64,000 nt of DNA. Origin: Thermovenabulum gondwanense. Its GTDB lineage: Bacteria > Bacillota > Thermosediminibacteria > Thermosediminibacterales > Thermosediminibacteraceae. The notes beneath the pieces are model-generated. The model did not search any database, had not been told where the DNA came from, and was given only the letters and a program-made list of their open reading frames with translations. Shown here piece after piece: positions 9,015 through 15,871 of the stretch. The DNA lies in assembly GCF_001601575.1 (NCBI RefSeq), contig NZ_LOHZ01000015.1, positions 62,001 through 126,000 of the forward strand, written 5' to 3'. The stretch's first letter is position 1. Each line of letters begins with the position of its first letter. The position numbers and the translations under genes are program-made.

Positions 9015-9028
9015 GTAACCTTTGTTAC
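9015..9028 (-). promoter_or_regulatory. palindromic operator candidate upstream of the Crp/Fnr gene
   Basis: GTAAC-N4-GTTAC is a perfect inverted repeat 27-40 bp before the start codon, just downstream of AT-rich sequence containing a TATAAT on the minus strand. Autoregulation by the Crp-like protein is the simplest reading. It also partly matches the TGGTAA-N6-TTACCA sites found at the methionine gamma-lyase promoter. Confidence 0.4.
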
Positions 9029-9183
9029 CGAATTTTTGTCTAATATATATTATATATCATAAAAATACATTTAAAACTTAAAAAATAACAATTAAAGAAA
9101 AGCTATATGAATTTAAAATCGCCAATGAAAAATTATTTGTACGAATATAAGCTCCCAATCCAAAAAATTTTAAAAGATAAACA

Positions 9184-9218
9184 ATAAAATTATAAAAGCC
9201 GTGCTTTAAAGCACGGCT
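9184..9218 (-). terminator. terminator of the small membrane peptide gene
   Basis: AGCCGTGC and GCACGGCT (9197-9204 and 9211-9218) form an 8-bp stem, extendable through the self-complementary TTTAAA; on the minus strand it is followed by a T-rich tail. Confidence 0.75.
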
Positions 9219-9225
9219 CTTATTG

Positions 9226-9321
9226 TTAAAAATTGTCTCCGAGTAAAAGTAATATCAGAATGAGAAACACAAGGAATGATCTATCTTTTTTGGGCCCTAT
9301 TACTTTTTCGATGTTTTCCAT
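9226..9321 (-). CDS. 31-residue small membrane peptide
   Basis: The peptide is MENIEKVIGPKKDRS followed by a hydrophobic stretch of about 12 residues rich in Leu and Ile, then GDNF. AGGAGG sits 6-7 nt before the ATG, a TATAAT -10 lies on the minus strand about 31 bp upstream (9352-9357), and a strong hairpin terminator follows the stop. These signals together support a real single-gene unit although it is very short. The charged N-terminus plus single membrane segment recalls small hydrophobic spore or membrane peptides of Firmicutes; no function is claimed. Confidence 0.65.
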   Translation of the reverse strand: MENIEKVIGPKKDRSFLVFLILILLLLGDNF

Positions 9322-9432
9322 TCTATTACCTCCTAAAATTTAGTCTAATACATTATATGATTGTAGGCCATTTGGGGTGCAAGAATTTAAGGAAGATACT
9401 TGACACTCGGGTTTTTATTAATATGGGATATA

Positions 9433-9497
9433 TTAGGATGAAATAGGTTGCTTTTATGGAAAGTCTTTCTACATTATACATCCAAAAAACATCCTAA
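9433..9497 (+). promoter_or_regulatory. candidate enhancer sites upstream of the thiolase/AOR operon
   Basis: ACATCC occurs twice 11 bp apart (9478-9483 and 9489-9494). The second copy lies within CATCCTAA (9490-9497), whose inverse TTAGGATG stands at 9433-9440. They lie about 50-115 bp upstream of the -24 element at 9547. A sigma-54 activator could bind here; the activator encoded at 18126-20201 is the obvious candidate. Confidence 0.3.
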
Positions 9498-9545
9498 AAA
9501 GTTCTTAATAAATAAATTTCATGATAAAAATCTGTATAGTTTGCC

Positions 9546-9561
9546 TGGCATAAATATTGCA
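9546..9561 (+). promoter_or_regulatory. sigma-54 (-24/-12) promoter of the thiolase/AOR operon
   Basis: TGGCATAAATATTGCA is close to the full consensus TGGCAC-N5-TTGCA, with GG at 9547-9548 and GC at 9559-9560 and 10 nt between. The predicted start near 9572 gives a leader of about 28 nt to the TTG start at 9600, like the hydrogenase promoter. Confidence 0.8.
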
Positions 9562-9599
9562 ATAATTTTTTTTTAAGTAAACATAGGGAGGTAAAGGAT

Positions 9600-10793
9600 T
9601 TGAAAGAAGTTGTAATAACATCTGCTGTAAGGACCCCTATAGGCAAGATAGGGGGTTATTTTAAGGATATTTCTGCTGAAAATTTGATGAGCCTTGTTTT
9701 AAATGAGGTGGTAAATAGAGCTGAATTAAAAAAAGATATGGTGGATGAAATAATTATAGGGCAGACCAAACAAAGTTCTGATGCTCCTAATATTGCCAGG
9801 GTATCGGGATTAAAAGCAGGATTCCCTGAAAAGATTCCTGCTTATACGGTTCACAGACAATGTGCTTCGGGGATGCAGGCTGTTGTAAACTCTTTTTTCG
9901 AAATATATTGTGGTTATGCAGATATTGTTTTAGCAGGTGGCGTAGAAAGTATGAGCACAGCTCCTTATTATTTAAGGAATGCTCGATTTGGGTATATTGC
10001 AGGAAATGGGGAGCTTGTAGACCCAAACACTGAAAGTCAACCAAAATCTCAACCAGAAGAGATATACGGGAGTTTTAATATGGGAATTACTGCAGAAAAT
10101 CTATCGGAAATTTATGGAATAAGTAGAAGTGAACAGGATGAGTTTGCTTTAAACAGCCATATTAAAGCGGTTAAAGCACTGGAAACGGGAACATTTTCAA
10201 AAGAAATAATCCCGGTAATGATAAACTTAAAAGGAGAGCAGAGATTTGTTTACATTGATGAAGGCCCTCGAAAAGACACAAGTATTGAGAAATTATCAAA
10301 ATTAAAACCTGTTTTTAAAGAAAATGGAACGGTTACGGCAGGAAATAGTTCTATGAGAAGTGATGGAGCGGCCGCGCTGGTTTTGATGTCTATGGAAAAA
10401 GCTAAGGAATTAAAAATAAAACCATTAGCAAAAATAATTTCGTTCAGTGCAGCTGGTGTTGACCCAAGGATAATGGGAATTGGCCCGGTTCCAGCTACTT
10501 TGGAAGCGTTAAAAAAAGCTGGATTAACATTAAAGGATATTGAATTGATTGAATTAAATGAAGCTTTTGCTGCACAAAGTATTGCGGTAATTAAAGAACT
10601 AAATTTGAATGCCGAAATTGTAAATGTAAACGGAGGAGCGATTGCTTTGGGGCATCCCCTGGGATGTTCGGGTGCCAGGATTATTATCACGCTTCTGTAT
10701 GAAATGAAAAGACGTAAGGTGAGATATGGGCTTGCTACAATTTGTGTAGCTGGGGGCATGGGAATGAGTATAATCCTTGAAAATATAGAATGA
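9600..10793 (+). CDS. acetyl-CoA acetyltransferase (thiolase)
   Basis: A 397-residue thiolase of the normal family length. Catalytic residues are in place: nucleophile Cys in HRQCASGMQ near residue 88, GGAIALGHPLG with the catalytic His near 347, and the second Cys in CVAGGMG near 380. The start is TTG, supported by GGGAGGT about 8 nt upstream; no nearer ATG exists. First gene of an operon behind a sigma-54 promoter and followed by both CoA-transferase subunits, so thiolytic cleavage of acetoacetyl-CoA or a related 3-oxoacyl-CoA to acetyl-CoA is the probable direction. Substrate chain length cannot be read from sequence. Confidence 0.92.
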   Translation: MKEVVITSAVRTPIGKIGGYFKDISAENLMSLVLNEVVNRAELKKDMVDEIIIGQTKQSSDAPNIARVSGLKAGFPEKIPAYTVHRQCASGMQAVVNSFFEIYCGYADIVLAGGVESMSTAPYYLRNARFGYIAGNGELVDPNTESQPKSQPEEIYGSFNMGITAENLSEIYGISRSEQDEFALNSHIKAVKALETGTFSKEIIPVMINLKGEQRFVYIDEGPRKDTSIEKLSKLKPVFKENGTVTAGNSSMRSDGAAALVLMSMEKAKELKIKPLAKIISFSAAGVDPRIMGIGPVPATLEALKKAGLTLKDIELIELNEAFAAQSIAVIKELNLNAEIVNVNGGAIALGHPLGCSGARIIITLLYEMKRRKVRYGLATICVAGGMGMSIILENIE

Positions 10794-10830
10794 GCACTTA
10801 CAATTGCTAACATTCTGAGGAGGAATATTT

Positions 10831-11490
10831 ATGAATAAATTAAAGACTGCAAAGGAAGCAATATCATCTATTAAACCCGGTTCCCGTGTAATGATTGGTG
10901 GATTTGGAACGGCGGGTTATCCCAATAGCTTAATCGATGCTCTTTGTGAAAGTAAAATTGATAATCTAACAATTATTAGTAATGATTTGGGTTCTCCTGG
11001 AATAGGTTTGGGGAGACTGTTGAGAAATAATCAAGTAAAGGCTCTAATAGGGACTTATTACAATTGGAATCCTGAGGTAGCTGAAGCAAAGAATCAAGGT
11101 AAAATTGAAGTAACTCTTGTTCCTCAGGGGACATTTGCTGAAGCAATAAGGGCTGCAGGAGTAGGCATACCGGCTTTTTATACTCCTACATCTGTTGGGA
11201 CGGATCTTTCAGAAGGAAAAGAAATAAGGTTAATAAACGGAAAGCAGTATGTTCTGGAATATGCGATAAAAGCGGATGTAGCTCTTATAAAAGCTTATAT
11301 TGCAGATGAATTAGGAAATCTCATATATTACAAAACTGCCCGAAATTTTAACCCTATCATGGCTATGGCAGCAGATTTGGTAATAGTGGAAGTCGATGAG
11401 GTGGTACCAGCAGGTAGCCTTAATCCCGAGCATATCATTACTCCCCATATATTTGTGGATATCATTACTAAGAGGGAGGCATTTCAATGA
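10831..11490 (+). CDS. 3-oxoacid/acetoacetate CoA-transferase subunit A
   Basis: A 219-residue alpha subunit of the AtoD/CtfA/ScoA family, which pairs with the following gene to move CoA between short acids such as acetoacetate, acetate or butyrate. The N-terminal glycine-rich motif MIGGFGTAGYP near residue 21 and a C-terminal VVPAGSLNPEHI are typical. ATG follows GAGGAGGA. Its last 4 bp overlap the start of subunit B, which indicates translational coupling of a heteromer. Confidence 0.9.
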   Translation: MNKLKTAKEAISSIKPGSRVMIGGFGTAGYPNSLIDALCESKIDNLTIISNDLGSPGIGLGRLLRNNQVKALIGTYYNWNPEVAEAKNQGKIEVTLVPQGTFAEAIRAAGVGIPAFYTPTSVGTDLSEGKEIRLINGKQYVLEYAIKADVALIKAYIADELGNLIYYKTARNFNPIMAMAADLVIVEVDEVVPAGSLNPEHIITPHIFVDIITKREAFQ

Positions 11491-12170
11491 ACATAATTCC
11501 CGAAGAACTTGCAAAAAACAGAATAGCGAAAAGAATAGCAAAAATTTTTGATGAATGGTCGAAAGAAAGAGTTCTTTTTATAAACCTGGGGGTGGGAATA
11601 CCTACAATGGTAGCGGATTACATTAATAGTCAAAAAATTTTTATTCAATCGGAAAATGGAATGCTGGGAGTTGGCCCGGCAGCTTTGGAAAACAAAAAAG
11701 ATTTTAATTTAATAAATGCTGGGAGAGTTCCCGTAACTGAAACACCGGGATGCTGCTATATTGATAGTGCAACTTCGTTTGGAATGATAAGGGGAGGCCA
11801 CATTGATGCAACTGTTATAGGAGCGTTCCAGGTGGATGAAGAAGGTAATATTGCTAATTGGATTATACCCAACGGAAAACAATTGGGTGTAGGAGGAGCA
11901 ATGGATTTAGTGTGTGGTGCAAAAAAAGTATTAGTAGCAATGCAGCATACAACAAAAGAGGGTAAACCTAAACTGGTAAAAAAATGTAATTTACCCATAA
12001 CCGGGTTGAAGGAGGCAGATATTGTAGTTACGGAATACGGCCTTTTTGAATTCAGGGATGGCAGAGTATTTTTAAAAGAGGTTGCACCTGAAATTAATAT
12101 TGATATCTTAAGCTGCATTACAGATTTAGAATTTTGTTTAGATAAAAATTTAAAAATAATGGAAATTTAA
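11487..12170 (+). CDS. 3-oxoacid/acetoacetate CoA-transferase subunit B
   Basis: A 227-residue beta subunit of the AtoA/CtfB/ScoB family. It carries SENGMLGVGP near residue 52, where the Glu forms the thioester intermediate in this family, and the GGHIDATVIGAFQVD segment. ATG overlaps the end of subunit A (ATGA). With the upstream thiolase this gives a route from a free 3-oxoacid to acetyl-CoA. Confidence 0.9.
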   Translation: MNIIPEELAKNRIAKRIAKIFDEWSKERVLFINLGVGIPTMVADYINSQKIFIQSENGMLGVGPAALENKKDFNLINAGRVPVTETPGCCYIDSATSFGMIRGGHIDATVIGAFQVDEEGNIANWIIPNGKQLGVGGAMDLVCGAKKVLVAMQHTTKEGKPKLVKKCNLPITGLKEADIVVTEYGLFEFRDGRVFLKEVAPEINIDILSCITDLEFCLDKNLKIMEI

Positions 12171-12183
12171 GGAGAGCTGGTTT

Positions 12184-13521
12184 ATGGATTACATTTTTTA
12201 TCCAAATTTAAAAAAAGAATTTCCAATTATTGTCAAAGGTGAGGGTATTTATCTATGGGACAATAAGGGAAAGAAGTATATAGATGCATGTTCGGGAGCC
12301 CTTGTCTCAAATATTGGTCACGGAGTTGACGAGGTAATTGAAGCTATATATGAGCAGATGAAAAAAGTAGAATTTGCCCATAGATTTAAATTTTCAAATG
12401 AAAAAATAATAGAACTTTCCGAAAAAATAATTAAAATTTCTCCAAAAGAAATAAGTAGAGTATTGTTTGCTTCCGGAGGATCTGAAGCGGTAGAAACGGC
12501 TTTAAAACTTGCAAGGGAATATTATGTTGAAAAAGGTAAACCTACAAAATATAAGGTTATTTCACGTTGGCAGAGTTACCATGGAAATACTATGGGAGCA
12601 TTATCATTAAGCGGTAATGTGGCAAGGAGGGTAAGATATTCACCTTTACTTTTGGATTTTCCCCATGCTGAACCTGCTTATTGTTATAGATGTTCATTTG
12701 ATAAAAATCCAGATGAATGTAATCTTGAATGCGCAGAAAATATAGAAAAATTGGTAAAAAGAGAAGGGCCTGAAAATATTGCTGCTATAATAATAGAACC
12801 CATTGTTGGATCTACCTTAGGTGCGGCGGTTCCAAAAGATGGGTATTTACAGTATATAAGGGAATTGTGTGATAAATACGATATCCTTTTTATTGCCGAT
12901 GAAGTTATGACAGGGGTAGGTAGAACCGGTAAAAACTTTGCTGTAGATCACTGGAAGGTCATACCCGATGTTATATGTATGGCAAAGGGAATAAGTGGAG
13001 GTTATGCTCCGCTTGGTGCAGTTGCCATTAAGGAATCGATTTACGAAGTTTTTAAAAAAGGGAGCGGAAAATTTGCTCACGGTTATACCTTTGCAGGGAA
13101 TCCTGTTTCTGCGGCAGCGGGTTGCGCCGTAATTGATTATCTTAATAAAAATAATTTAATAGAAAAATGTGAAAAAAGTGGAGATCTGATCTTAAATAAA
13201 TTAGAAATTTTAAAGGAGAAATATCCCTTTATTGGAGATGTAAGAGGTAAGGGATTAATGATGGGGATTGAATTTGTAAAGAATAAAAGAACTAAGGAGA
13301 CTTTTGATCCCTCATTAGGGCTAACCGAAAGGATAGTGGATAAAGCATTAGAGGAGGGATTGATGCTCTACGGTGCAGCTTTGTGTGCTGATGGGACTAA
13401 AGGTGATGCTGTAATGGTTGCACCGCCTTTAACGGTTACGGAGATCGAGATAAACGAAATAATAAAAATATTAGAAAAAGTAATAAAAGATGTATTTGAA
13501 TCAATTAAATTTTGGGAGTGA
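12184..13521 (+). CDS. class III PLP aminotransferase
   Basis: A 445-residue fold-type I class III (omega/beta-amino acid type) aminotransferase. The PLP Lys lies in MAKGISGGYAPLG near residue 264, preceded by the Asp of FIADEVMTGVGRTG near 237; SGGSEAVETALKLA near 98 binds the phosphate. An extra CYRC...CNLEC stretch near 162-181 has four Cys that could bind metal or be structural. It lies 13 bp after the CoA-transferase. By context it removes the amino group from a beta- or omega-amino acid, giving either a 3-oxoacid for the CoA-transferase or an aldehyde for the AOR; which one is open. Confidence 0.88.
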   Translation: MDYIFYPNLKKEFPIIVKGEGIYLWDNKGKKYIDACSGALVSNIGHGVDEVIEAIYEQMKKVEFAHRFKFSNEKIIELSEKIIKISPKEISRVLFASGGSEAVETALKLAREYYVEKGKPTKYKVISRWQSYHGNTMGALSLSGNVARRVRYSPLLLDFPHAEPAYCYRCSFDKNPDECNLECAENIEKLVKREGPENIAAIIIEPIVGSTLGAAVPKDGYLQYIRELCDKYDILFIADEVMTGVGRTGKNFAVDHWKVIPDVICMAKGISGGYAPLGAVAIKESIYEVFKKGSGKFAHGYTFAGNPVSAAAGCAVIDYLNKNNLIEKCEKSGDLILNKLEILKEKYPFIGDVRGKGLMMGIEFVKNKRTKETFDPSLGLTERIVDKALEEGLMLYGAALCADGTKGDAVMVAPPLTVTEIEINEIIKILEKVIKDVFESIKFWE

Positions 13522-13528
13522 TTAAGCT

Positions 13529-13780
13529 TTGATTACGGTGAACATAAGTAATCAACTTGAAAGTATCACGGGTTGTAAAAAAATATTATTGGAAGAAATT
13601 GAGACAGAACTAAGAGTTGATGAATTTAAGGAATTACTTATAAAAAAATGTCCTAAATTAAGTAATTTGGTAAACTATATTTATTTTGAAAAAGGTGGGA
13701 GGGTATACAAAAATAATGAGGATTTTTTTATAAAAAGGGGGGATACAGTAAATATTTTTTTAAATATTTTTGGAGGATAG
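13529..13780 (+). CDS. MoaD/ThiS-like sulfur carrier protein
   Basis: An 83-residue ubiquitin-fold protein ending in Gly-Gly, the C-terminus that becomes a thiocarboxylate in MoaD. TTG start at 13529, 7 bp after the aminotransferase, with GGGAG upstream. MoaD supplies dithiolene sulfur to the pterin cofactor, and the operon also codes for a tungsten/molybdenum-type AOR, so this is probably the dedicated sulfur carrier for that enzyme's cofactor. No moaE or other cofactor genes are in the window. Confidence 0.8.
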   Translation: MITVNISNQLESITGCKKILLEEIETELRVDEFKELLIKKCPKLSNLVNYIYFEKGGRVYKNNEDFFIKRGDTVNIFLNIFGG

Positions 13781-13793
13781 GAGGGTTTAGAAA

Positions 13794-13994
13794 ATGGAAA
13801 AAAGTTTTTTTCCCATGCCTAAGGGAGATAAAATTACTTTGGTGATACTACTTCTATACGTTATTATTACCTTTTTCTTAATAAAATCCCCTGTAAAAAT
13901 TGCAGGACTATCGATCTTTGGATGGCTCATGGCATTGTTGATGTTTATTGCTCCCTTATTGCATCTTTATTTTGTCTTAAAAGAGGAAAAATAG
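13794..13994 (+). CDS. small two-helix membrane protein, symporter partner
   Basis: A 66-residue protein with two hydrophobic segments (about 15-33 and 38-60) and a short charged tail. It ends 11 bp before a sodium:solute symporter and has its own GGAGG site. Small two-helix proteins often precede SSS-family transporters as auxiliary subunits; it may belong to one of those small families (for example DUF3311-like), but I do not recognise it with certainty. Confidence 0.75.
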   Translation: MEKSFFPMPKGDKITLVILLLYVIITFFLIKSPVKIAGLSIFGWLMALLMFIAPLLHLYFVLKEEK

Positions 13995-14005
13995 GAGGGG
14001 TATAA

Positions 14006-15442
14006 ATGAAAGCTGTAGAATTTACCGTTACACTGATATATATTATAGCTTGTATCTTAATAGGTTTATGGGCGAACAAAAAAGTAAGCAATTCTACCGA
14101 TGATTACTGGGTTGCAGGGCGTAAGATAGGAACATTTGCAAACTCCTGGGCACTTATGGCAGCTTTAGCCAGTGGAGGATCAATCCTTGGAGTGAATGGT
14201 CTCGGATTTAAAATGGGGCTTCCGTACGTCTTTGCTATGTTTTCAGGTGCTGCAGCCGGATTTCCCCTTGCTGCAATTTTGATGGCAAAGCAATTCAGAA
14301 ACTTAAAAGCGAGAACCGTAACTGAGTTTTTCAATTTTAGGTACAACAATAAAGCGGTAAGCATTATTGTACCCATACTCATCATGCTCTGTATGGAAGT
14401 ATATATCGTAGCCCAGTTAAAAGCAGCGGGTATAACAGCGGTTTACCTTTTGGGTTTACCCTATAACTATGCTGTAATTTTAACGTCAATAGTTTTTACG
14501 CTTTATGTATCCATAGGAGGAATGTGGGCTATTACGATAACGGATATAGTTCAGGGTATGTTAATGGTTTTCATGGTATTAATTGTGGCTTTTTTGATTT
14601 TTGCAAGTTTTGGTGGTATAACACCTTTGCTGATTCAAGCTACCACCGCAAATCCGAAATTAGGAAATGTGGCAGCTATGCCCGTATCCTCTTATATAGG
14701 AGCTTTCGTGGTCTGGTTTATTGCAGCCTGCACCGTTCCGCATCTGGTAATGAGAGTGTTTTCTACAAGGGATGGAAAAACTGCTAAATTATCTCTAAAC
14801 TATGCGGTTATTATTTATGCTTTCATGATAGTATTTGGGGTAACGGCAATCTCTTCGGTAGGCCATATATATTTTGCTGACTTAAAAGATGCGGATATGC
14901 TGTTTTTAAAGGTTATAGAAAAATACCTGCCGAGTAGAATAATAAACGGTTTAGCAGTAGCGGCGGTTATGGCTGCAGTAATGTCAACCACCGATGCTCT
15001 CATACTGGCTGTAACCAGTGCGGTGGTAAACGACGTATATGCAAAATTTATAAATACCAAAGCCAGCGAGAATCAAATAGTAAAATTAAGTATAGTTGTA
15101 ACATGGATTGCAGGACTACTCGCGGTAATTTTTGCTCTTAATCCTCCCAAGCTTTTGACAATGCTTTATACTGCAGCCATAGGGCTTTTAGGCTCAAGCT
15201 TATTCCCATCAATAATTTTAGGTCTCTGGTGGAAGAAAGCTAATGAAAAAGGTGCTTTAGCAAGTATCATCATCGGCGGAGTTTTATACTGCTATTTACT
15301 CTGGTTTACCAAGATGCCCTCGCTCTCTCATATACTGATATCATTACCGGTTTCTTTCATTACCCATATAGTGGTCAGCAGTTTAACTCATTACAGCAAT
15401 GATGAGATAATTTCAAAAGTAAATGAACTGCATCAGTTGTAA
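14006..15442 (+). CDS. sodium:solute symporter (SSS family)
   Basis: A 478-residue integral membrane protein with about 13 helices of the SSS (LeuT-fold) family. Family features include ASGGSILGVNGLGFKMG near residue 51 and AVMAAVMSTTDALILAV near 320, which holds part of the sodium site. ATG follows GGAGGGG. It probably imports the substrate of the operon, a small carboxylate or amino acid, driven by sodium. The substrate cannot be read from sequence. Confidence 0.88.
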   Translation: MKAVEFTVTLIYIIACILIGLWANKKVSNSTDDYWVAGRKIGTFANSWALMAALASGGSILGVNGLGFKMGLPYVFAMFSGAAAGFPLAAILMAKQFRNLKARTVTEFFNFRYNNKAVSIIVPILIMLCMEVYIVAQLKAAGITAVYLLGLPYNYAVILTSIVFTLYVSIGGMWAITITDIVQGMLMVFMVLIVAFLIFASFGGITPLLIQATTANPKLGNVAAMPVSSYIGAFVVWFIAACTVPHLVMRVFSTRDGKTAKLSLNYAVIIYAFMIVFGVTAISSVGHIYFADLKDADMLFLKVIEKYLPSRIINGLAVAAVMAAVMSTTDALILAVTSAVVNDVYAKFINTKASENQIVKLSIVVTWIAGLLAVIFALNPPKLLTMLYTAAIGLLGSSLFPSIILGLWWKKANEKGALASIIIGGVLYCYLLWFTKMPSLSHILISLPVSFITHIVVSSLTHYSNDEIISKVNELHQL

Positions 15443-15463
15443 TAAAATTTTGGAGGTGAATTG

Positions 15464-15871
15464 ATGAAATTCAAACTAAATAGTGAGGCATGTTCAGGTT
15501 GCAGGGTATGTCAGGTTATTTGTTCCTTAGTTCATTTTAAAGAGGTTAATCATAAAAAAGGTGCATTAAAGATATTTGGGCATTTTCCCGAACCCGGAAG
15601 TTTTTCCATCAATGTATGCACTCAATGCGGAGAATGTGCAAAAGTATGTCCTACTAATGCAATTACCAAAGAAGGTGAGGCATATATTATAAACCGAACC
15701 CTCTGTATAAAATGCGGAGCATGCAAAGATGTTTGCCCCTACAATGTAATAGTTTTTGATGAGATAGGATTTCCGATTAAATGTGACAATTGTGGTGAGT
15801 GTATAAAAATTTGTCCCAGGGCAGCCCTGATGGATGAAGAGGGAGGGATTAAGAATGATATACGGTTATAA
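15464..15871 (+). CDS. polyferredoxin, electron partner of AOR
   Basis: A 135-residue iron-sulfur protein with four CxxCxxCxxxC-type groups: CSGCRVCQVIC near residue 10, CTQCGECAKVC near 52, CIKCGACKDVC near 81 and CDNCGECIKIC near 108, so up to four [4Fe-4S] clusters. ATG at 15464 is preferred over the in-frame TTG just before it because GGAGGT then has normal spacing. Its 3' end overlaps the AOR gene by 17 bp. AOR-associated ferredoxin-like subunits are a known arrangement; it probably carries electrons from the AOR to ferredoxin or another acceptor. Confidence 0.9.
   Translation: MKFKLNSEACSGCRVCQVICSLVHFKEVNHKKGALKIFGHFPEPGSFSINVCTQCGECAKVCPTNAITKEGEAYIINRTLCIKCGACKDVCPYNVIVFDEIGFPIKCDNCGECIKICPRAALMDEEGGIKNDIRL

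Noticed and set aside
9400-9405. Perfect TTGACA as a -35 box for the thiolase operon
   Set aside because: No acceptable -10 at 16-18 bp and about 190 bp from the gene; the sigma-54 promoter at 9546 fits far better.
10250-10813. 187-codon minus-strand frame opposite the thiolase gene
   Set aside because: Antisense shadow; the plus strand encodes an intact thiolase with all catalytic residues.
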